A DNA stretch of 64,000 nucleotides, taken from positions 44,601,706 through 44,665,705 of the forward strand of contig CM018046.1 in assembly GCA_008638375.1 (NCBI GenBank). The letters are read 5' to 3'. The stretch's first letter is position 1. Every line of letters begins with the position of its first letter. Position numbers and translations under genes: made by a program. Below the pieces are notes generated by a model. It had not been told where the DNA came from, searched no databases, and saw only the letters and a list, made by a program, of their open reading frames with translations. Origin of the DNA: Nyssa sinensis (Eukaryota > Streptophyta > Magnoliopsida > Cornales > Nyssaceae). Of the stretch, positions 1 to 11,900 are shown one piece after another.

Positions 1-25
1 GCAGATCTATCTTAGAGCCCTAACC

Positions 26-380
26 TAAGAAGCACGGATACAACATGACACGGACACGAAGACACGTTATTTCTTAAAAAAGTAAGACACTGGACACGCT
101 AGGGACACGTTGAATATATATGAATTTTTTAAATTTTTTATATGATTATATAATAAAAACCTATTGTGATTGCAATTAAATTTGGTATAAAAACACATAA
201 ATCACAAAAATATTATTAAGATATTAAAATAGCAAAGTCATTAAATAAAAACCAAAGGACTTCTTCATTTAATCATCAACATCCATGATTTAAGTGTCCG
301 ACACGTGTTCGGAAAGTGTCCGAGAGTGTCGGTATCCGACACGGATATGTGAGCCAAAATAGAGTGTCCGTGCTTCATAG
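26..380. mobile_element. Mutator-like MITE, copy 1
   Basis: A 355-bp non-coding element with inverted ends: the left end reads TAAGAAGCACGGATAC and the right end GTGTCCGTGCTTCATAG. Both ends continue into short GACACG/CGTGTC-type repeats and the core is AT-rich. It is flanked by an exact 9-bp direct repeat, gccctaacc, at 17-25 and 381-389. A 9-bp target duplication is the usual mark of Mutator-superfamily elements. Related copies lie near 7228, 53632 and 59286. No transposase is encoded, so it must have been moved in trans. Confidence 0.8.
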
Positions 381-1048
381 GCCCTAACCCTCTCCCATCT
401 CCATCGGTATTGACCTCTTTGTTCATGTTTTGGAGCTATTCGTTGGAGCTCTTCGTTGGTTGCCTTGTAGCTGTAGAGCTGAGTTCAGAAGAAGATATCT
501 TCTTGTTGGCATTCACATCAAACTTCTTGAAGACGTGTTATTGCCCCTCTCTGGTAGCGTGGATCATTGTGGAAGATGCAACAAGCTTGATTGAAAGTCG
601 ATTACTCGTGGATCCCCAAGAGACATGAATGATGACAATCTAACACCAGTGGCTACAAGGTTAGGTTGGATAGGTTCAAGGTAAAACAGTTTAATTTCAA
701 AAGTTCTTTTTTTTTTTTTTTAATTTAAGATCAAGTCCAAATTAGATGATGTGACATTAAATTTTATTTTTTAATGACGATTTTGCTCCTTAATGTTAAA
801 TGACACCCAGATCTATCTTAGAGCCCTAGCCCTCTCCCATCCCTATCAATGTCAATCTCTTTGTTCATGTTTTGGAGCTCTTCGTCGGTGGCCTTGTAGC
901 TGTGGACCCGAGCTCCGAAGAAGAGATCTCATCGGCGTTCACATGCTCTGGTAGCCTGGATCATTATGGGAGAGGCAACAAGCTTGATTGAAAGTCGATT
1001 AGTCGTGGATCCCAAAGAAACATGAATGATGACAATCTGACACCAAAG
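381..1048. repeat. Tandemly duplicated segment, about 250 bp per unit
   Basis: The sequence at 2-25 plus 381-647 is repeated with moderate divergence at 808-1046. Both units contain the track from CTCTCCCAT through TTGTTCATGTTTTGGAGC to the shared GATTGAAAGTCGATTA and GACATGAATGATGACAATC-like ends. The second unit has a single gccctagcc at 823-831 where the first unit carries the MULE-like insertion. Short open frames here are not conserved between the units, so I do not call a gene. Confidence 0.75.
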
Positions 1049-2509
1049 GGTTCCTATGGAGTGAGGTCATTTAGCTTTTAGCATTATGGCATTATTCATC
1101 AATTTCGTGATCTTTAACACTGAGATTGTTTGGCTAATATACCATTACCGGGTAGTAAACATTCTGACTATCTATTGCAAAAATGAAGAAACTTTCAAAA
1201 GTTTTGAAATGACACTGACCAATAAAAGAAAAAGAAGCCTGGGAACTGTTCTGAAACAAATTGTGCTGTGAGGATACCCAGAAAGGGGAGAGAAGGTTGC
1301 CTGTATAAGTAGCTTTCTTTTTCCTTCTATTCTTTTTCATGCACTGATGTTGGATCATCCATTGCACATTTGGCTTCCATTGTTGAACAGAGAAATCTGT
1401 ATGCTTTATTGGGATGTTTAAAATTGTAATTATTTTTAGTGGATCAAACAATATTCTCTGTTGAAGGGCTTTTAGAAAGAAGTCCAAATGAATGAAAACC
1501 ATTGAATTGAACTGAAAACTCTTCTTTATTAAACTAAAGATTTAATGAAGAAATAGAAAACTGTTTGTCTATTGTTAAGAAAAAAAATATTGTGGATTTC
1601 TCTTTGTAATTTTCTTTGTTTTATTACTGTTGGGTGCGTCACAACTTTCTTTAATTATAGTGAAATTTCAATGTGTTCACTCATACTGAATGACAAAAAA
1701 CAAAAGAATTGTGAAAATTTTTCAGATTTTGTTTGATAAATTTTGATTTTTAGAGTTTAAATATATAAATTTTATATAAAAAAAAATGAATTGCAAGTTA
1801 TTTTAATTTTGGGATTTTTAAAAATAAAAATAAAAAAATAATTGGTGACTTCGCATGCCATCTCTGTGTTAAAGTTAAATATGTTTAATTTTTATAATAT
1901 AGGGGTGATTTTGTTAATAAAATATTAAGGAATTTTTTAGGTTAAAATGTTTTGAATTTTGAGTTGATGTGATCTTAATTAAGCACTTGTTGCACCTAAG
2001 CCCCTTAAAAACACTGGGTAAGTAGAATTGTCGATATTGGTTTTAGATTTGGCTTCAATTGCGGTTTCCTGTTATATTATAGGAATTAGGAAATATATAT
2101 GTTTTGTCTTTGAGATTGTAATTTTAACTTCCTCAGTTTTTTGGAACATTCAAAATTGTAAAATTAAGGATTTGTTTCAAGAGAGTTTTGGATTTTAAAG
2201 AATTAATTATAAAGAATTGATTATTGGAAAATGAGTTTTGGAGAATTGATTATATCATAGTTGTTTATAGAGTGTTTGGTAAAAATTGAAGAAAAGTGAT
2301 TTTATAGGTGTGATTTTCTCTTTTTATCATTTATATCATATATATTAGGTAATGCGTAGGTGGTGGGAGTATGAGTAGTACTTGTAAAAAGGAAGAAATG
2401 TTTGGAGCATTAGATTTTTTTAGTGTTCTTAAAATCTCGTTTTATTAACGGAATTTGGTGAGTTGCACAACCAAAATCAAATTTTGAGAGTTGGCAAATA
2501 ATTATCATT
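1049..2509. other. Intergenic AT-rich DNA, no gene seen
   Basis: No reading frame with recognisable protein similarity was found on either strand. The sequence is AT-rich with poly-A and poly-T tracts. Around 2160-2300 there are repeated GAATTGATTAT-like phrases and a TGTTTGGTAAAAATTG phrase typical of plant DNA-transposon debris, but no clear ends could be fixed. Confidence 0.5.
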
Positions 2510-2890
2510 TTGGTTATGTTTGGTTAAACTTATAAATCATACTTAATGATTTTTTAAAGTTTAAAATTGACTTTTTTAATTTGTTAAGTGTTTGGTTTGA
2601 TTTATTGGCTGCACTTAATAGATTCGCATTAAATTTAAAATAGACTTTTTTAAAAAGTAGTTTCAGTAGAACTTTTAAAAAATAACATAGTGACACTTAT
2701 GAATAAGTAATTCAAATATTACAATATCATTTAAACACCTATCAAATATATTTATTCAAACATCAAATAACTTAAATAACATTCTTCTACATCTACTTAT
2801 TTAAATTGTAACTGAATTCAAACCGTATTTTTTCTGAACTCATCCAAATGAATACCTTAATTAAAACAATGTTTTGAGTAAGGCAAACGT
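2510..2890. repeat. Dispersed AT-rich repeat shared with 63485-63840
   Basis: The order of phrases here (CTTAATGATTTTTTAAAG, then a TAAGTGTTTGGT-like phrase, CACTTAATAGATTCGCA, a TAAAATAGACTTTTT-like phrase, CAGTAGAA and an ACTTATTT-like end) recurs in the same order and orientation at the right edge of the window. It is non-coding and probably a decayed transposon. Confidence 0.6.
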
Positions 2891-2989
2891 TCCGCCAAAC
2901 ACTCACTAAATGCTATCATATATCATGCAATCACTTTCATCCACTTTCTTAGATAAAAGGAAGCAAATGCGACATCTTGATAATGGTTT

Positions 2990-3105
2990 TAATTAAGATT
3001 AAGGTTCTATTCGAGTAGTGTAAATGTTCAACCCCACACGCAATTGATGTATGTTTGATTCCCTTCTTTCATCATTGTATATAAAAAAAAAAAAATTGTA
3101 TTCAA
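2990..3105 (+). mobile_element. Possible tRNA-derived SINE remnant
   Basis: A stretch containing a B-box-like GTTTGATTCCC, preceded about 35 bp upstream by an A-box-like GAGTAGTGTAAATG, and ending in a poly-A tract at about 3087-3099. This is the plan of a tRNA-derived SINE, but the A box is poor and no target duplication was seen. Confidence 0.3.
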
Positions 3106-4362
3106 TTGTTTATTCTATCATATACTAAAACTTTTTTTACAAAACATTTATTTGTTTAAATTTATGATCTAACAACTCTGCTAAATACACACACACGCAC
3201 ATATACATATATATATATATATCATTTGTTGAAAATTTTATTTTTTTATTAATATGTTTGATTGAAATTTTAAAAAGAATTTAAGATTTGTGTCTAAATA
3301 TTTTTTTAATATTCTCAGCTAGATTTTACTTCTTATACTTTTGCCCCCATAGATTGGAGGAAAAGGTATTGTATTATAGATGGATGGTTGTGACGTAATA
3401 TCTAATTGATACCCTTTAATCTGATTACTTTAAAGGGATCCACAAATAAATAAATGAGCTTCATCAAGTTGAGCATCTCCTTGAACTGAAAACTTGAACC
3501 AACTCAACTTCATTGGTTTGGTTCTAAAAATAGTCCGATTCGGTTCTGAATTTAAAAGAAAAGAAAAGTTCTAATAACTCGAGAACCAGACTCTCAAATA
3601 TTTCTTTAGAAGATAAAAATAAAAAGAATATATATATACACACAATTGGTGATATGAAAAAAAATTAGTAGGTAAATTAAAATTTTATTATCAAAATAAC
3701 CAATACAAGAAAAAATAATGAGCGATATGAAAAATCTTAAAATTAATTTTATATAGTGTGATTTATTAGTATATATAGTGTATATAAAGATAATAAAAAA
3801 ATTAATATATAAACGGAGTGGCGTAGGGTGACCATCCCCTGAATCCAACGAAATTTTAAAAGCTCCACTTCGACCCCATCGTGTTTTCGTTTATGAACAT
3901 CCCCATACTTGTCCCATTAGGACAGGACGGGACAAGGGCAGGACAAATTCCCATCCCTAAACTCCATAGGACCGAAAAATGAGTAATGTGTGAGTTTACT
4001 CCACCATTGACATGGGTACAATCGTACTGAGGCGAAATCTTGGAGAAATTCTTTTGACTCGTTTTGTTTAAATATTTCTTATCCATTTCGTTCTGATTCC
4101 TTATGAAAAGAGAGTCAACTTTGTATGAGTTGTCATTGAATGTAAAAAAAATTTCAGATTTATGAATATTTCGCTATCGTTAACCATAAGTATCTTATCG
4201 AATCACGTAATTTTTTATTTTTATTTTTATTTTTTCTATTTGAAATCAATTTATTATGGATAAATTATACATATCTCTCTTAAAATAAGTCTTAATTACA
4301 CATAAATTCATGTGTTTTGCAAAATTACATTATTCTTCTTGTCAGAGTTAATCAATTAAAAG
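3106..4362. other. Intergenic AT-rich DNA, no gene seen
   Basis: No supported coding or RNA gene. It holds AC and AT microsatellite runs near 3188-3222 and long A/T tracts. A block of higher GC at about 3830-4090 has no recognisable protein similarity. Confidence 0.5.
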
Positions 4363-4737
4363 TAGAGGTGGCAAATTTTATCTAGATCTGTCAACCCGCC
4401 CTAACACGCCCATTTAGTTAGCGGGTCATAAACGGGTTGGATAAGAAACAACCCGTCAATTTAGCGAGTTAATACGAGTTGAATATGAATGTTTGACGAG
4501 TTGAGAATGAAAAATAACAAAATAGTATAAGAATATATATATATATATATCAACCTAACCTAATTGACATTTTTTTTGTCCTTATCTCATATATATATAA
4601 ACTGCTATCATTTTATTCGTTTGAGTCTCACCAGTTTTTTCTTCTCTTTTAACCGGTATTAACACACACATATTCATACATATTGTATAATACTACCAAC
4701 ATGAATTATAGACACTGCAACACGTGCTAAACCACTA

Positions 4738-4777
<40 letters not shown>

Positions 4778-5299
4778 TGATAGGTTATATTTTTTATTTA
4801 CTTTTGATAGATTACAAATTTACTTAAAAACAATTGGAAAATTATATACTTTATCAACTTTTTTATCAAGTGATGTGTTAGAATTGTGCATTATTTCATG
4901 ATTTGGTACGTTACTAATGAAATGATGCAATATTATTTGAGATTTTATTTTTAAAAGAAATATTTTGAAATGAATAGTATTATTGGATTGGACTTTGTGT
5001 ATGTATATATAAATATACAATCTATTGCATAAGAAAAGTTAAGTTATAAAACAAAATCAAAAAATTTTATGACGCTGCATATTAAAGGAGAGTAAATCAT
5101 ACCATTTAATTACTATAATATAAAATAAAAAATATATCTATATGTCAAATTGGGTAGCGGGTTCAAATTCAGATTGACCCAATCCATTTATGACCCGACC
5201 TGTATTTGATCCGATCAATTCAGGTCAAATATAAATTTAATCCGTTTATGACTCGACCCGTTTACAACCCGCCCAAACCCGCTCGTTTTGCCGGACCTA
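4363..5299. mobile_element. hAT-like non-autonomous element, old copy
   Basis: A 937-bp element that starts TAGAGGTGGCAAAT and ends TTTTGCCGGACCTA, an imperfect terminal inverted repeat. Inside each end are clusters of AACCCGTC / GACCCG phrases in opposite orientation. It aligns end to end with the younger copy at 45986-46816. The flanking 8-mers attaaaag and atgttaag match only in part, so the target duplication has decayed. AT and GT microsatellites in the middle (about 4523-4550 and 4737-4777) account for the greater length. No transposase frame. Confidence 0.65.
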
Positions 5300-5968
5300 A
5301 TGTTAAGGGTAGGGTAAGAGCATCTGTAAACATTAAACCAAGAAAACACAAAACAACACGATGCCGGTAAAACAGGAAATAGCAGCACAAACCAACATCA
5401 ACCCAACTTCTTTTTAATTCATATTCAACTAGGGCTCTCACTAATAATCCTATGATTTACCACTAATTGTATTGCTCATCAGAATTTTGCCTCCAAAAAT
5501 TAATCACCACGCCCACTAAGCTATCTTAATTCTTAATGCTTGAAATACAAAAAGGCAAGACGAATACAGAATCTGCCGCCGACTATTGTTACATCACTTG
5601 CAGTACAATGTCGAACAATCCATACAGATTCCAAAAGCAAAATCTTCAGAGCTTATAGGAACACGAATTGGGGCAGCAAATCCTCTATGAGGGTGCCATA
5701 AGCGTGCATATGTGCTTTTGTGTGTGTGTGAGCCACAGAGAGAGAGAGAGAGCAAAACCATCATAACAATAAAACTGAATATAACAAAAACAAAAGTTGT
5801 AACGAGTTCAACTTTCTTAACAGCAAAGTAGGATGCAAAGTACAACTCAACTTGAGCAAACAACAGATTATGAAGAAAAGAACAGTTCCCCAAACTGGCA
5901 AAGATGCACACTGTGATATTGAAGGTTATACAGGTTTACTTCAACTTATTTATGAAAGTTCTGAGTGC
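5300..5968 (-). other. Probable 3' untranslated region of the NDUFB4-like gene
   Basis: This lies directly downstream of the stop codon of the complex I subunit gene and is noticeably less AT-rich than the DNA further out. No coding frame was recognised. A GA microsatellite lies at about 5738-5752. The polyadenylation site was not located. Confidence 0.35.
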
Positions 5969-8900
5969 TCACAGGAACTTCCTGTACGGCCTCCCCGCAT
6001 CCTCATCTTGCATATGCTGTCACCACGATTACCAAATGTTAAGTTTCCCAATAAATTATCTGCAAGTTTGTAATCTGACAATTTCATATGCAATTACACC
6101 CATATAGAAGACTGAAATGTAAAGACAAACGCAAAGAGTCACTAGTTCTTAATACTAGTCTGCACCTTTCATGAGCCAAGCATACGAGTATACGACCATG
6201 AATTGTAATATCAAAAATACCATAATAAAATAGTTCAATTATTTGACACCAACTGAAATAACAAAATTTCCCTGTGTATTTGAAATCCAAAAGATCACAT
6301 TAAATTCTATTTATCTTTTCCCTGTTTATTCATATTTTAGCTCTCCTTTGCTGGCTTTTAACTCTTCAAGTAGTTATCTTTACTTTTCTTCGAATCTGTA
6401 CAGTACAGTAGAATTTTTGGAGACCTTCATTACAATTGAACAAGGTTCCATGCAATTAACACTTTATAAAGTTGAGTATTTTTAACATTGATCACATAGT
6501 TTAAGAAACAAAGTTTGTTTCCATGACCTATTTGAACTATAAAATATCATCCCAATTTTTTCATATTTTTTCCCTCCCCCTCTATAGATCGCCCCTTATG
6601 TTACTCTTGTTTCTCTTAATGGTCTTTTTTCAATCCCCATTACACTGACTTCTAAAGCTTTTCCCAATGAAATTTTATAAAAACCGAACAATTTTTTAAT
6701 GCTTTTTGCTATCTTTTTAATATGTGGTTACGGCAACATTTATTAATTTGAAAAAAAAAAATTATAGGATGCATGACAGAAAAACAAAAAACAAATAAAC
6801 AGTTCAAGATGCATCCTGAAGAAGCCTTGGTTGCTGATTGCTTTTGAATCTAATAGAACAGCACAATTTGGGACATCGATTTCGTCGTCATATGCAGGAT
6901 TACGAATTGGATGAGTTAGTGACTTTTCTGGGTTCTTGTACGCCCAGGAAAATGCTGGGGTGGTTATGATTCTATGTGGTGGGTTAGATCTCAAAGGGGC
7001 ATATTTGAGGTCATATCTTTCTATCATGCTCTTTGTGGAGGAGAGCAAAGGGGATTTTCTTGGGAAGCAATCCAGATACGTAAAGTCACCTTGAATGTTA
7101 CTTTCCTCGGGTGGACAGCTACCTCAGGCAAGATACTCACCATTGACAATTTGATTCAAAGACAAAGAGGAGTGTGGTGAATTGATGTTGCCTATGTAAT
7201 AAATCATCTTTTGTTACACTGCCCAGCTATGAAGCACGGACACCGACACATTCATACTCATCCTGGACACATGAAATAAGAGTCCAAATTTGGACACATC
7301 ACGGACACATTATGACACATTTTCTATTTTTTTCCCTCTTTCTCTTCTCTTCTTCCCAGTTTTTTTTCTGTATGTTATATATATACATACATATGTTTTA
7401 TGTATTAGTCAATAAATTTGTTTTGAAACTTCAATAATGAATTGATGATTAAATGAAGAAATTCTTCAGTTTTTATTTAATAGAGTTGTTATTTTGATTT
7501 CTTAATAATATTTTTGTGTTTTTGTAATTTTTATGCCAACTTTAATTAAATAATATTACGTTTTTTTATTACATGGTCATATAAAAAATATATACATATA
7601 TATATATATATATATCCAATATGTCCCTAACATATTCCGTGTCCTACGTTTTTGAGAAATGCCGTGTCCGTGTCCTTGCTGGTGCCTCTTAGTTTCTCCA
7701 AAGTGGCTGGACAGTTGTGGGCCTTTTGCTCAGTTTATTTGGGATGAATTGAGTGATGCTGGAATCGCAGATTCCCTCCTTGATAGATGGAGACAAATGT
7801 AGAGTGGGGTGGTGTGTTGGGATGTGTTGGGGATGTGTGGCAAGCAACGCCATTATGTCTCTGGCGGAGTTTTTGAAGGGAGAAAAATAGGAAGGCTTTT
7901 GAAGGGGTGGAGTCACCTATTTGGGTAGTTAAGTGTACCTGCTTGAGCTCATAATTTTTTTGGCCCACATCAGCCATGTTAATAGATTCTTTTTTCTTTT
8001 CCTTGGCAATATGAGGGTGTAAATTGGGGTTTTTCCTAGTCTTGGGCATTTTTTATAGTCTCATATTTTGCCTATAAATCTATAATTCTAGTGTAAATGG
8101 GAGCACCCCTTTTTAGTGCCTTCTAAAGAAAATACTTTTACTTATCCAAAAAAAGGAGGAGGAATAAGAAGAAGCAGCAGCAGCTGCTTGTTATTCTCAA
8201 TTTTTTTCTTTTTCTTTTTCTCAAATAATGTCCATTATTGGAAATTTTGTAAATTACATCATAAGTAAGAAAAATGTTGTAAAAGATGGATATCACTTTA
8301 AATTCAGTCAACAAAATATCATGTTATTTTTCACTTAGATGCCAAGTCGTTTCCTTTTTTTTTTTTCTTTAGGTAAGTGAATCACTTCTATTTTACCCGT
8401 TAACATATTTTAGTCAGTCTATTAATTAAATTTAATAGTATACACTGATTATTCTTACCAAAGGTGCATTACCAAGTGCAGGTACTTGGGTTCACCACAA
8501 TCTCTCTCATCCATGTGGCAATCCTCATAAGACAGATCACTGGAGAATTCCTACAGCCTAAAGGCCACATCATCATCCCATTCCAGGCACAGCACATGTC
8601 GTCCATTCTCACAATGACGCATGTATTGCTTAATACTACCACGGCACTCCCAAGATTACCTCCCTCTTATTGGTCGTGGGAATCCTACAATAGATCAAGA
8701 CTACCCCTAAACTCTCCATTGTACTTCGCTTCTCAAGCTCTCTAGTCCAAGTGTCACACATTATCAATTGGGCTCCCAAACATCGGCCCAATAGCTTAAA
8801 TAGAATAAGTTCCCTTCACTAGGTCGACCCACCCTCTTAGTGTTGGACTTGGTCGAGCCGCTTTATGTTTCCTAGACGTAGTGGTCACACAAAACTGGTT

Positions 8901-11900
8901 TAGCTTGGCCGATCCTTTGGTTCCCTAATATGGTGTTGTACTCTCCTGCTCCCCCCCCCCCCCCCCCAAAAAAAAAAAAAAAAAATCTTATGCTAAGGCT
9001 TGGGGAAAGTCTCAGAAGGCTCCTAAAGCTTAGTGTGCTTCTACGATGTGGACCATCGCGCCATAGTCCCCTCTTACAGGATATTCGGGTTCTAATGTCA
9101 TGGTTGCTAAAGAATTGAGTTCTCTTAGGTGTGCCTCACACCACCACCTTATGAAGGGTACACCTTAAACCTTCTAAAAATAGAGAGATTTCACATTCCA
9201 CAATATTCCACCTACCTCCTATTATGGACACTTGTGGGGCACATTGTGACCTTACCGCACATAAACGGAAACATTTGCTGTGTCACCTACTACTATAGAT
9301 AGCAGGCCTGATTCCCCGAACATCACTGTAAACAATAATATTCAGTTATTGCCAATCATAGGAGAGGATATTCAGGGTATCGTACTTATCAAAACAAATA
9401 TTCCGGGTATTGTGCTGTTGTAAACTAGAACATTCTATCCTAGGAATATCACGGTAATATTCATGGTCACCCCCAATGTTACCTGGAACGTGGATCATTA
9501 TGGTACGGAAAACAGGAAGGGAAACGTAGATCGTCACTTATTATAGAACATGGTATGTTAGGGGTAGGCTTCTTTGGATTGCTTTATTGGAACGAAATAA
9601 GTTTATTTAGAACGTGACATATTTTTTTTATTGTATTTGTAATAATATTAGTATATATATATACACACACAGAGTAAAAAGGTTTCAACGAATCCAAGCC
9701 TGTCAAATAAAATTTCAATAACGTGTGTATTTTGTATGATTTTTTTGAAATTTTTGAGATTTTTGATATTTTAGATTGGAACGCTAAATCTTGCATTCCA
9801 AATCGCTAATGAACCATGTTTTGAATTGTGCGATTCCAATTCGTAAGGGGTGGAGCGAATTGTAGAAACCATGGTCACCCCCTACACTCCAAAATCTCTC
9901 TTTCTAGATTGCCACTACTTTTTCCCTACCACTTCACCTTGAGGTCCCCGTGGAAGAGTCACTCCATCTATGAACACTCTTTGATCTCACCCTCCTCATC
10001 TACTCTACAACATTTTGGTGACGCCACAGAGGAGTGGATATCACAAAAGATGGTACTTGTCTTCCGAAATGGCCACCAAACCAATGAACATTGAGATCTC
10101 CTTGTCGCTTCCCATCTAGCAGATCAAATCCCCTGCGCCTTCAGCCCTCCTCATCTACTCTACAACGTTTTGGCGACTCCACTAAAAAGTGGATATCATT
10201 AAAGATAGCACTTGTCTTCCAAAGTGGCCACCAAACCAAGGAACACTGATAGAGAGACAAAGCAATTCCATATCTCCCTGTTGCTTCCCATCTAGCAAAT
10301 CAAATCCCTGCAACTTCTTTCTTTTTCTTTTTCTTGGCAATACGAGGGTGTAGATTGGGGTTTTTTTGTAGTCTTGGGCTTTTTGTATAGTCTCATATTT
10401 TGCCTATACTTCTAGTGTACATGGGAGCACCTCTTTTAAGTGCCTTTTAAAGAAAATACTTTTACTTATCCAAAAAAGGAGGAGAAGAAGAAGATGCAGC
10501 AGCCACTGCTTGTTATTCTCAATAATTTGCATGAAGTGGCTACTTTTAGACTCAAACTCGAATTCTCATGCTTGACAACCTGAGCATTTTACCACTGCAC
10601 CAAACAATGGACCCCTATTCAATTATATAAATGAAACCTAAATTGGTGGCCATGTGGAACTAGAGGTTGTGTAGATTACTTAATTTTGTGTTGTTTGGTA
10701 GATACATATACAAGGAAATAGTCTTGCATTATGTTTCCAGTTATTCTGGGCGGTGTGGTTTTTAATGCTACTCATTGGTTAATTGATAGTTTTGGTGGTT
10801 CCTGATAGTGGTCTCGGTTGGTTTTTGTGAGCTTAGATTTAGAACAAGAAACCCACATTTCCAGCCAAAGGCTTAATGGGGTGGAAGTTTAGCAAGGGTA
10901 AAAACGTTGCAGTAAACCCAATATTCTGCAAAAGACTTGGAGTAATATTGATTGGCAACAATACCTGCCCCATGGCTAAGCACCTTAAATAGGTGTAACA
11001 AGAAAGGGAAAAAATGGAATTTCAAAATTACAGAAACTTCATACGAGAAAGCAAGAAAAAAAAAAGTGGTCAAATATATCCAAAGTTTAAACAAGATGCA
11101 GTTGCATGATCTATGAAATTTTCAAAATTTTCAGAGATTTTAATTTTTTGATAGGTAAATCACACACTCTGTTGAACCCTCAGCCTCCCATATGGGGAGG
11201 AGGAGGAAGTACCAACCAAGCTAGAGCTTGTTGGTCAAAATTTTCCAAGATATAAAAGCTTACTAGTAAACATAGTGGCAAAAATATCTTCTTCTTTTTT
11301 CGGTTGGGAGGTGTGTGTGTGTGTTGGGGGGGGAAGAGGATAAGATACTTGTGTGGTGGCTGGAATTGGTCACTATTCATTCATGATGGAATTACAATAT
11401 TATTAATCTTCTGTGAAAACGCAGGCAAGGAATGGGGCTAAGAATGCTTAAATGTCAGTATAAACAACTCCATACAATCATTTTTATTTTATCATTCTGT
11501 ATGATAGTTACACAATGCTATAGTTGTTGCACCATAAAAGTAATCAGAAGAACCTAGTGCAACTTGACAACTGATAGCTTGAGAAACTCCATTTCAGAGT
11601 TTGCTTTTTTAATGATAAGTTTGGCTCTGGTAATTGGTCAGACTCCAAAAACCAAGCAAAGAAAACATCAAAAAAATTATAAAAAAGCCCTAGTTTTATA
11701 AAACTCAAGTTACCAAATCAACATAAAACCCAAATCTTGACAGGTCGATTCAACAACTTCGGAACTGAATACCTCCAAAAATTTAATCGCAAAGCAAGCT
11801 CATAACAAATTTCACAGTGAATACACTCTTAAGCCAAAAAATTCAACAAATTTTCAAATTTCAAGTAATAATGTAAATCCAAACATGAAATTGAAAACCT

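Noticed and set aside
410..628. Open frame of 72 codons in the first duplicated segment
   Set aside because: The duplicate at 808-1046 does not keep the frame, so it is not under coding constraint.
1134..1502. Open frame of 122 codons on the minus strand
   Set aside because: No recognisable domain and composition typical of AT-rich chance frames.
4680..5020. Possible gene inside the older hAT-like element
   Set aside because: The 66-codon minus-strand frame is AT-rich, contains a microsatellite and has no transposase similarity.
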